Shown in pieces: positions 5,847 to 11,974 of a stretch of DNA of 22,308 nt (the stretch's first letter is position 1; each line of letters starts with the position of its first letter). The notes under the pieces were generated by a model. That model had not been told where the DNA came from. It searched no databases and worked only from the letters and a program-made list of their open reading frames with translations. Location: NCBI GenBank assembly GCA_031270875.1, contig JAISXC010000026.1, positions 1 through 22,308 on the forward strand, in the 5' to 3' direction. This DNA is from Desulfovibrio sp. Its GTDB lineage: Bacteria; Desulfobacterota; Desulfovibrionia; Desulfovibrionales; Desulfovibrionaceae. Both the position numbers and the translations under genes were made by a program.

Positions 5847-5949
5847 GGGAAGGCGAAAAACCTTCCCGCCGCGAAAAAACGCCTTCGGCGATTGTTCGTA
5901 GCAATCGCCGAAGGCTGACCACAAAGTAACCTTAACCCATCGGAGGTTA
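5847..5949 (+). promoter_or_regulatory. Triple-hairpin leader, possible translational switch
   Basis: GGGAAGG (5847-5853)/CCTTCCC (5861-5867) is a 7-bp stem. GCCTTCGGCGATTG (5881-5894)/CAATCGCCGAAGGC (5902-5915) is a perfect 14-bp stem with a 7-base loop. TAACCT (5927-5932)/AGGTTA (5944-5949) pairs over the CGGAGGTT ribosome-binding site of the gene at 5955. None has a following T-tract. The arrangement (two strong stems, then one that can mask the Shine-Dalgarno) resembles a cis-regulatory leader. No known riboswitch class is recognised. Confidence 0.5.
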
Positions 5950-5954
5950 GCATC

Positions 5955-6374
5955 ATGGCTAGTCAGCATCTTATCACAGCTACCATGCCCGCGCAAGGTA
6001 GCGGCAATGCCCGGAATTACCGAGAAAAGGAGCTTGTCAGCTCCTGGGTGGTTATTGCCCTGGACAATGGCACAATGCGCAACGTCATTGATTGCCGTTG
6101 CTGGATGAGCAGAAGCGGCAACGGCGGCGTGGTCGTCTATGCGTCAATCTGGCTATATGGCGGCAACAATTATTACGCTTCCGGACGCGGAAAGGATAGT
6201 GGTTACGGATATGACAAGCCTAGCGCCGCCATTGCGGAGGCGATAGAAAGCGCCGGAATCGGCCTATCGGAAAGTATCGATGGAGTCGGAAACGACGCCG
6301 TAAGAGAGGCGCTTTCCGGAATCGCGGCCGCAATGGGCTATGATAATATTTTCATCAATCATATTGGCTTGTAG
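5955..6374 (+). CDS. Conserved-looking accessory protein, unknown
   Basis: 139 residues from ATG 5955 with a strong CGGAGGTT Shine-Dalgarno. The N-terminal stretch NARNYREKELVSSWVVIALDNG is followed by a beta-rich segment (IDCRCWMSRSGNGGVVVYAS) and a Gly/Tyr-rich loop (YYASGRGKDSGYGYDKPSAA). The tail is helical (IAEAIESAGIGLSE, ALSGIAAAMGY). It looks like a single globular alpha/beta domain, with no signal peptide or membrane helix. I believe similar proteins occur near ArdC/DUF3560 genes on mobile elements but cannot name a family. It is the first gene of the accessory block; the ArdC-type gene starts 12 bases after its stop. Confidence 0.65.
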   Translation: MASQHLITATMPAQGSGNARNYREKELVSSWVVIALDNGTMRNVIDCRCWMSRSGNGGVVVYASIWLYGGNNYYASGRGKDSGYGYDKPSAAIAEAIESAGIGLSESIDGVGNDAVREALSGIAAAMGYDNIFINHIGL

Positions 6375-6386
6375 GAGGGTAAAGAT

Positions 6387-8645
6387 ATGCAATCTCTTAT
6401 CCCTTCCACTTTTGGCGTTGACCGCAAGTCGATTGTCGACACCATCAAGGCCGTTACGGCACGGGCGAATTTTTCAAAGCCGTCATGGGAGCGCGGGCAC
6501 ATCCGCAAGCCATGCCTTTATCTTTTCCCGACCGGCGGTAATGTCAGCTTCGTTTTGCATGACAAAAGAGTCTTTCACAAAAGCTCTTATGTCCGAACGC
6601 TTCGCAATCCGGTTCTTGCGTCTGCCTTGCGCGGTCGCTATTTGCGGCTTGAACATCCTGAAAAAATAGCCGCCTGGCTTTCGTCTTTTCCGGAAACGGA
6701 CAAAGCCGAAACGCAAATGACAATATCAGCTTTCCCAAAATCAGCTATGGATTCAGATTCACGGAGGGAAGATGCGCACGTTGTTTTCAGGCATGGCCGC
6801 TCCTCATGCGCGTTCAAAGCTGAATTTTTTGTCCATCTTGAAGACCTCCGGGTGCCGGTTGTCATCGTGCGTGAAAAGTCCGGGCAAGGCGGGGTATCCA
6901 TTGAAAGAAAATATCTTCAGGACATTTTCCGCCGCGCGGGAATCTTGAAAGGCGAAGCGCTGCATTTTTATGATGGCTATATCGTTGCTCATAACGATAT
7001 AGCGATTTTTCAACAGGTTTTTAATTTCGGAGTACCGGATTGCACGTTGCCGAATCCGTCCGACATTGCTTCATGGCTAAAAGAATTGCCGAAAGAGACA
7101 AAGAGCCTGAAAGTTTCCTTCGATGAAAGCAGCTTCGTATTTTCCGACGGAAAGAACCATTTTGAAGCGGAAACAAATCCACTTAATATCAACGTCGGCA
7201 TTCGTTCTTATCTCGATAATCTCTTTTGCGGCCGTCCAGGATATACAAAATTCACCGTTGCGCCGGATACATGCAAGGACGCGATTATCACGGGGAAGAG
7301 CATGGAAGAAGATAATTGCGTTATTCTTCACCGGCGCATGAATGCCATCTCCGGGAAATTTAACAAGTATTTTGACTTTGCCGGATTTGACATTTCGCTG
7401 TTTGAAAAGACGGTCAACGCTATCGGGAAAAACCACAATATCGTCTTTGAACTTTCCGAGATTCACGGAAACGCGCCGTTTGCCGTGATTTATAGCGATG
7501 GTTCAGATTTTCGGTTTTACCTTGTCGGTTACGCGCGGGAATACGTCATTGACCACGTTCCGCCGGTGGCATGGCTTGAGTTTGACGCAACGCCGGACGG
7601 TTTTTTTGATGAATTTCAGGCGGCGCTTGAAGCAATGCCGATTCCGGCGATTGCCGAACCGATAACGGAAACAGCTACAGCGACAACAACACCAGGAACA
7701 GTTGCGCCGGTTGAACCTGCCAAGCCTGAAACATCAGCATCAGCTACACCGGCGGAACAGACAGCGCCAAAACCTGAAACAGCTACCGTACACGCCAACC
7801 GCTTTATTTATGCGGAAATTACAGACCGCATCGTCAGAGAGCTTGAGAAAGGCATTGTTCCTTGGAAAAAGCCCTGGAAGTCAGGATGTGGAAGGCCGAA
7901 AAACCTTTTGACCGGCAAGGAATATAATGGCGTCAATTTCTGGCTTTTGCAGATCATGCCTTACATCTCCCCTTATTGGTTGACATGGAAACAGGCGGAA
8001 AAGATGGGCGGAACCGTGAAGCCTCGCCAAAAGCCTTGTCCGATTGTCTTTTGGAAAAGATACCTCAAGGAAGACAGGGAAACAGGCGATGCGGAACTGA
8101 GGCAGTTCTTAAAAATCAGCGCCGTTTACAACCTGGAACAGATAGACGACATCGAAGCGCCGGAAACGGTTGTCATTCCCGAAGTCAACGGTATTGAGTC
8201 GGCGGAAAAGATAATTGCCGCCATGCCGAACAAGCCGAAAATTTCCGACAACGGCGCAAAGGCGGTTTATTATCCGCTTGAGGACTTGGTTGTTACGCCG
8301 AACATCAAATATTTCAAAACCGCTGAAGGGTATTACGGAACGCTTTTTCACGAATTGGGACATTCAACCGGACACAAAACACGGCTTGCCCGCAAGGAAC
8401 TTATGACGGCCGCCGCTTTCGGCTCCGAAGTTTACAGCAAAGAAGAGCTGACGGCGGAATTATGCGCCGCTTTCCTATGCGCCGAATGCCGAATTGAGGA
8501 AACAACCATTGAAAACAGTTCCGCATATATCGGCGGATGGCTGAAGAAACTGAAGGATGACAAGACGCTGTTTTTCATGGCGGCGCAAAGAGCGCAAAAG
8601 GCCGCTGACTATATTCTTGACCGCAAAGCGGACTATGGAGAATAG
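6387..8645 (+). CDS. ArdC-type antirestriction protein with a long N-terminal extension
   Basis: 752 residues, much longer than typical ArdC (about 300). The C-terminal part is ArdC. An ssDNA-binding N-domain (about 473-560; YAEITDRIVRELEKGIVPW, YWLTWKQAEKMGGTVK) is followed by a zincin-like metallopeptidase domain with HELGHSTGH (655-663) and the downstream helix SKEELTAELCAAFLCAE (684-700) carrying the likely third zinc ligand. ArdC proteins bind single-stranded DNA and counter restriction of incoming DNA. A Pro/Thr/Ala-rich linker (about 425-470) joins it to an unusual N-terminal region of about 420 residues. That region contains at least two similar modules (compare 90-150 with 222-270) and a third strand-rich segment (327-383). 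Shine-Dalgarno GGAGGG precedes ATG 6387. Confidence 0.88.
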   Translation: MQSLIPSTFGVDRKSIVDTIKAVTARANFSKPSWERGHIRKPCLYLFPTGGNVSFVLHDKRVFHKSSYVRTLRNPVLASALRGRYLRLEHPEKIAAWLSSFPETDKAETQMTISAFPKSAMDSDSRREDAHVVFRHGRSSCAFKAEFFVHLEDLRVPVVIVREKSGQGGVSIERKYLQDIFRRAGILKGEALHFYDGYIVAHNDIAIFQQVFNFGVPDCTLPNPSDIASWLKELPKETKSLKVSFDESSFVFSDGKNHFEAETNPLNINVGIRSYLDNLFCGRPGYTKFTVAPDTCKDAIITGKSMEEDNCVILHRRMNAISGKFNKYFDFAGFDISLFEKTVNAIGKNHNIVFELSEIHGNAPFAVIYSDGSDFRFYLVGYAREYVIDHVPPVAWLEFDATPDGFFDEFQAALEAMPIPAIAEPITETATATTTPGTVAPVEPAKPETSASATPAEQTAPKPETATVHANRFIYAEITDRIVRELEKGIVPWKKPWKSGCGRPKNLLTGKEYNGVNFWLLQIMPYISPYWLTWKQAEKMGGTVKPRQKPCPIVFWKRYLKEDRETGDAELRQFLKISAVYNLEQIDDIEAPETVVIPEVNGIESAEKIIAAMPNKPKISDNGAKAVYYPLEDLVVTPNIKYFKTAEGYYGTLFHELGHSTGHKTRLARKELMTAAAFGSEVYSKEELTAELCAAFLCAECRIEETTIENSSAYIGGWLKKLKDDKTLFFMAAQRAQKAADYILDRKADYGE

Positions 8646-8649
8646 GACA

Positions 8650-8910
8650 ATGAAAATGGACGTTTATAAAGATGGACGGCTTTGCGACTACAAGAACGCG
8701 CAAAGCGGGGAAATAGCAGGATTGATAAATTTTTACTGCGATTCACGTTTCATTTCCCATAGGAATAATGTTTTGTATTCCTTGGCATATGGGGAATACG
8801 ACGAAAACACTTTCTCATTCTTTTATTCTTCGGAAAAGGGTTTGCCGGGGAAAGATGAAATCAGGCGCCTACATGAATATTTTATGATGGCACAATCCAA
8901 AGGGTTTTGA
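8650..8910 (+). CDS. Small accessory protein, unknown
   Basis: 86 residues. ATG 8650 is chosen because GGAG and AGGA lie upstream; an in-frame ATG at 8635 overlaps the ArdC-type stop and is also possible. The protein (MKMDVYKDGRLCDYKNAQSG, then VLYSLAYGEYDENTFSFFYS and LHEYFMMAQSKGF) is aromatic-rich, probably a small alpha/beta domain, with no recognised motif. It sits between the antirestriction gene and the DUF3560 gene and is probably part of the same transcript. Function is unknown. Confidence 0.6.
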   Translation: MKMDVYKDGRLCDYKNAQSGEIAGLINFYCDSRFISHRNNVLYSLAYGEYDENTFSFFYSSEKGLPGKDEIRRLHEYFMMAQSKGF

Positions 8911-8949
8911 TTTGATAACTCTCAACAAAGATAATAAGGAGAAAATATC

Positions 8950-9744
8950 ATGAACAGCTACGAACAGAAGCAGGAAGAACGGCGTCAAAGGTATCTTGAT
9001 CTGGCAGAACAATCTTACCAGGAATCAGCAGAAACGCATAAAAGAGCGCGAAAAATGGCGGAAGTGATCCCCTTTGGACAGCCTATTTTGATTGGACATC
9101 ATAGTGAAAGATCAGATAGAAATTATCGGGGAAAGATACATCGGACATTTGGAAAAGCGTTCAATTTGCTTGACAAAGCGCAGTATTACGAACGTAAGGC
9201 GGAATCAGTAGGACAAGGCGGAATATCCGCCGACGATCCGGACGCAATCAAAAAATTGCAGGTGGAACTTGCCAGTCTTGAACAGGCGCAAGAACACATG
9301 AAAGAAGCCAATGCAGCTATACGACGCTGCAAAACTCAAGAGGAAAGAAAAACAGCTTTAGTGGGACTTGGTTTCACGGAAAAACAGGCGGATGAACTGA
9401 TTTGTCCTGACTTTTGCGGGCGTGTCGGCTTTGCTCCATTCTCCCTTTCCAATAACAGCGCCAACATACGCCGAATCAAAGACAGAATCGCAGGACTGGA
9501 AAAACTTGCGGCGCGAGAGTCCCAGGAAGAAAAAACAGATTTATACGAGTACCGGGAAGACAAGGAAGAAAACCGCATCATGTTCTTTTTTGACGGCAAG
9601 CCGGAAGATGAGATTAGAGCCGTTTTGAAACGGCACGGGTTCAAATGGTCGCCGACGCGCAAAGCATGGGTAAGACAGTTAAGCGCTAATGCCGTCCACG
9701 CTGCAAAAGCAGTGAAAGAAAAATTTGCGGCTATGAGGGCATGA
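8950..9744 (+). CDS. DUF3560 domain protein
   Basis: 264 residues; the AAGGAG Shine-Dalgarno sits 9 bases before ATG 8950. The N-terminus (MNSYEQKQEERRQRYLDLAE, then IPFGQPILIGHHSERSDRN) is the hallmark of DUF3560: a charged helix followed by a conserved GQPILIGHHSE motif. The middle is coiled-coil-like (about 80-130). The C-terminal 50 residues (IMFFFDGKPEDEIRAVLKRH, GFKWSPTRKAWVRQLSANA) form a conserved small module often found on plasmid and phage accessory proteins. The molecular role is unknown. Its repeated association with ArdC and DNA-processing genes on mobile elements suggests an anti-defence or transfer-related job (inference). Confidence 0.85.
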   Translation: MNSYEQKQEERRQRYLDLAEQSYQESAETHKRARKMAEVIPFGQPILIGHHSERSDRNYRGKIHRTFGKAFNLLDKAQYYERKAESVGQGGISADDPDAIKKLQVELASLEQAQEHMKEANAAIRRCKTQEERKTALVGLGFTEKQADELICPDFCGRVGFAPFSLSNNSANIRRIKDRIAGLEKLAARESQEEKTDLYEYREDKEENRIMFFFDGKPEDEIRAVLKRHGFKWSPTRKAWVRQLSANAVHAAKAVKEKFAAMRA

Positions 9745-10586
9745 AGATGAAAACAGCTACTATTTCCCCCATGCTGGCATTGAATGCCGATTTGTCAAAG
9801 GTGTGTTTTCCCGTGTTCGCGTCGCACAAGATAGACGGAATCCGCGCCGTTGTCCGCGACGGTATCGTTTATTCACGTTCCGGAAAGCCGATTCTGAATG
9901 CGTTTGTACAAGACATGTTCGGCCATTTGCACGGATTTGACGGCGAGCTTGTTGTTGGTCAGCGCAATTCCCCGGATGTTTTCCGCAAGACGCAAGCCGT
10001 TATGTCGGAATATGGCGAACCGGAAGCAAGTTTCATCATCTTTGACTCCTGGAACAGGACAAACACATATGCTGAATGGCTTGCGGAACACATAGAAAGA
10101 ATGAATGCTTTTTGCGGAAATGGGGTTTTTCTGCTCAGACAGCATCTTGTCGGTTCCCTGCCTGAACTGACGGCATTTGAAGAAAAGTCCTTGGCGGAAG
10201 GTTATGAAGGGATAATGCTGCGTGGTCCGCATTCGGGATACAAGTTCGGTCGCTCTACGCTGAAGGAGGGTTTTTTGCTTAAAGTCAAGCGATTTGCAGA
10301 GGCCGAAGCGGAAATTATCGGAAAGGAGGAACAACATAGCGAAAACGGAACGCCGAAGGCTACTCTCGGCGCTTTCACAGTGCGTAATCTTTCTGACGGC
10401 GTCATTTTCAACCTTGGGGCAGGATTTACAAAAAAGGAACGGGACAGTTTTTGGCATGGCGCTATTCCGGATAATGCCGTTGTCCGCTATCGCTATTTTC
10501 CGACAGGCAACAAGAACGCGCCGCGATTTCCAGTTTTTGCGGGATTGCGGAACCGCATCGACACGGAAATATGTTGTCAACGCTGA
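9741..10586 (+). CDS. ATP-dependent DNA ligase, compact phage type
   Basis: 281 residues; the start overlaps the DUF3560 stop (ATGA). Nucleotidyltransferase motifs are in order: motif I ASHKIDGIRA with the adenylated Lys30, motif III GFDGELVV (65-72), motif IV EGIMLR (156-161) and motif V FLLKVKRF (178-185). The C-terminal 95 residues (EAEIIGKEEQ, GAFTVRN, FNLGAGFTKKERD) are the OB-fold domain. The small size, without an N-terminal DNA-binding domain, matches T7-like phage ligases. It would seal nicks in phage DNA using ATP. Position beside ArdC and DUF3560 suggests a DNA repair or entry function rather than core fork replication. Confidence 0.9.
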   Translation: MKMKTATISPMLALNADLSKVCFPVFASHKIDGIRAVVRDGIVYSRSGKPILNAFVQDMFGHLHGFDGELVVGQRNSPDVFRKTQAVMSEYGEPEASFIIFDSWNRTNTYAEWLAEHIERMNAFCGNGVFLLRQHLVGSLPELTAFEEKSLAEGYEGIMLRGPHSGYKFGRSTLKEGFLLKVKRFAEAEAEIIGKEEQHSENGTPKATLGAFTVRNLSDGVIFNLGAGFTKKERDSFWHGAIPDNAVVRYRYFPTGNKNAPRFPVFAGLRNRIDTEICCQR

Positions 10587-10617
10587 AAACAGTTGCTATT
10601 TGTGGAACGGAGGAGAC

Positions 10618-10791
10618 ATGGACAAAAAACAGTTTGTCAGACGCTCGGCCGATTGGCTGGAAAAAATCAGCGTCGCAAGCCTGGCCGTAGGAATATTCCA
10701 GGGTGATGAAAAAATGGTGGCAGGGCTTGCCGTTGGACTGCTTGCCGTCATCGGGAGCCATATCCTTGACAATATATGGGGGGAATCATGA
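10618..10791 (+). CDS. 57-residue small membrane protein
   Basis: ATG 10618 follows a near-perfect Shine-Dalgarno (GGAGGAG). The product is MDKKQFVRRSADWLEKISVA followed by a hydrophobic part: SLAVGIFQG (a short first segment), then VAGLAVGLLAVIGSHILDNI (a clear membrane helix). The N-terminus is basic. It overlaps the next tiny gene by ATGA. Pairs of short membrane proteins placed just before the packaging genes could be holin-like, or a moron acting at the membrane. No lysis enzyme is nearby to support the holin idea. Confidence 0.65.
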   Translation: MDKKQFVRRSADWLEKISVASLAVGIFQGDEKMVAGLAVGLLAVIGSHILDNIWGES

Positions 10792-10871
10792 GCGGTTGGA
10801 TTTTTCTAGGAATCCTGGTCATAGCCGTTACAGTGGCGGGAATCATTCTTGGACGTAAAGCACGCCAATAA
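10788..10871 (+). CDS. 27-residue single-pass membrane micro-protein
   Basis: ATG 10788 overlaps the previous stop (ATGA) and the ORF ends with TAA 10869-10871. The product starts MSGWIFLGILVIAVTVAG and ends IILGRKARQ: a single membrane helix of about 20 residues and a basic cytoplasmic tail. Coupled translation with the upstream membrane protein argues that it is real. The terminator 20 bases downstream closes this unit. Function unknown; possibly a partner of the 57-residue protein. Confidence 0.6.
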   Translation: MSGWIFLGILVIAVTVAGIILGRKARQ

Positions 10872-10891
10872 CGACACACATAAAATATGAA

Positions 10892-10924
10892 GAAAAGGCC
10901 GGGCATGTTCCGGCCTTTTCTTTT
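10892..10924 (+). terminator. Rho-independent terminator before the packaging operon
   Basis: GAAAAGGCCGG (10892-10902) pairs perfectly with CCGGCCTTTTC (10910-10920) around a 7-base loop and is followed by TTTT. It ends the accessory/membrane-protein transcript. The A-rich left side makes it potentially bidirectional. Confidence 0.88.
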
Positions 10925-11000
10925 GCCCTTTCCGGTATATTCCCCCGCCGGGTAACAGGTACCTTGACTTTCCGCCGCTTTCATGCGGCATACTGGACGC

Positions 11001-11342
11001 ATGGAAAAAGTTGTCAAGCCATGCCGCAAGCCCGGATGTCGGAATCTCACAAGCGAGCGCAATGGCTATTGCGACGCGCATCAGGCATTGACCGAAGAAA
11101 GAAAAAACAGATGGTCGGGCAATGCGTCACGGCAGGAACGCGGTTACGGCAAGGATTGGCAAAGGCGGCGCGTTCAAACTCTAAAAGCCGATCCGCTTTG
11201 CCGGATTTGCAAGGCCGCCGGTCTTATCCGTCCGGCGACAATTGTTCACCACAAAGACGAAAACCAATTCAACAATGCGCCGGACAATCTTTTGCCGCTT
11301 TGCCGGGATTGCCACGAACGCTTGCACGGACGGAAGAAATGA
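11001..11342 (+). CDS. HNH endonuclease of the packaging module
   Basis: 113 residues from ATG 11001; an in-frame ATG at 10983 adds only six residues. An N-terminal zinc knuckle KPCRKPGCRN (6-15) with GYCDAHQ (22-28) is typical of phage HNH proteins. The HNH core has CRIC (67-70), IVHHKDENQFNNAPDNL (81-97) with His83/His84, then CRDCHERLHG (101-110) completing the zinc site. In HK97-like phages this gene lies next to the terminase small subunit and stimulates site-specific packaging cleavage by the terminase. The next gene starts within its stop codon (ATGA), matching that arrangement. Confidence 0.9.
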   Translation: MEKVVKPCRKPGCRNLTSERNGYCDAHQALTEERKNRWSGNASRQERGYGKDWQRRRVQTLKADPLCRICKAAGLIRPATIVHHKDENQFNNAPDNLLPLCRDCHERLHGRKK

Positions 11343-11839
11343 GCGGGACGAAAGGCGGAAAACGCGGACGCGGCGGAAGGAAAGCGCTTCCGGCCACGGT
11401 TAAGGCATTGAAGGGAACATTGCGCAAGATAAGGATGAACGCCGACGCGCCCGCGCCGGACGAAAAAACAGCTACGGCGCAACCGGCCATAGAACGACAC
11501 CAGGGCGCGGTCGAGGCTTTCACGGCGCTTCAGGCGATAGTCGCCGACATGGGCAATGACAGCGCGACGTTTGCCCATGCCTTGAGCCTTACGGCGCTGC
11601 TATGGTCGGACATGGAAAACTTGCAGGCGGCGGTTGACGCCGAAGGATGGACGCTTGAATCGGAAACGGCGCGTGGTTTAATTGAAATCAGGGCAAACCC
11701 GAAAGTCAAAATGCTGCGCGATGTCCAGAAAGAGTTGCGATTGTGGATTGTTGAGTTCGGACTTACGCCATCAGCCATTCAGCGCGTCGGGCAGATGAAG
11801 AAGCAGAGCAAAAACAGCTTCGACTTGTTCATTCGCTGA
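11339..11839 (+). CDS. Phage terminase small subunit, P27 family
   Basis: 166 residues; ATG 11339 overlaps the HNH stop. A longer in-frame extension upstream crosses the HNH gene and is rejected. The N-terminus is basic and Gly-rich (SGTKGGKRGRGGRKAL), then LPATVKALKGTLRKIRMN (17-34), the P27-family signature. The C-terminal half is helical (ALQAIVADM, SLTALLWSDMENLQAAVD, MLRDVQKELRLWIVEFGL). TerS binds the packaging site on phage DNA and recruits the large subunit. The repeat/hairpin region directly downstream (11864-12048) is the natural candidate for its recognition site. Confidence 0.85.
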   Translation: MSGTKGGKRGRGGRKALPATVKALKGTLRKIRMNADAPAPDEKTATAQPAIERHQGAVEAFTALQAIVADMGNDSATFAHALSLTALLWSDMENLQAAVDAEGWTLESETARGLIEIRANPKVKMLRDVQKELRLWIVEFGLTPSAIQRVGQMKKQSKNSFDLFIR

Positions 11840-11907
11840 CAAACGGCAACCAGAAAACCGCGTAAATCAGCTACACCCCCTCCGCAAAATAAATCAGCTA
11901 CGCCAAC

Positions 11908-11929
11908 TTATGCCCCACACGGGGCATAA
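11908..11929 (+). other. Perfect 9-bp hairpin between TerS and TerL genes
   Basis: TTATGCCCC (11908-11916) pairs perfectly with GGGGCATAA (11921-11929) around a 4-base ACAC loop, with no T-tract. It lies between the second and third copies of the AAATCAGCTAC repeat. It could be an operator, a terminase binding or cutting feature, or an RNA hairpin separating TerS and TerL expression. Confidence 0.6.
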
Positions 11930-11934
11930 CATCA

Positions 11935-11965
11935 TTGACGCGCCGCTTTTTCTTCGTCTTATGAT
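11935..11965 (+). promoter_or_regulatory. Possible promoter immediately before TerL
   Basis: TTGACG (11935-11940) and TATGAT (11960-11965) are separated by 19 bp. A start about 7-9 bases downstream would fall next to the TerL ATG at 11975, which has no convincing Shine-Dalgarno, raising the possibility of a leaderless transcript. The spacer is longer than ideal. Confidence 0.3.
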
Positions 11966-11974
11966 AGCGGCACT

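Noticed and set aside
9873..10580. 235-codon minus-strand open frame opposite the ligase gene
   Set aside because: The + strand frame carries all ligase motifs; the antisense product has no recognisable features.
10964..11338. Long upstream extension of the TerS reading frame
   Set aside because: It overlaps the whole HNH endonuclease gene. The ATGA-overlapping ATG at 11339 gives the normal P27 TerS length.
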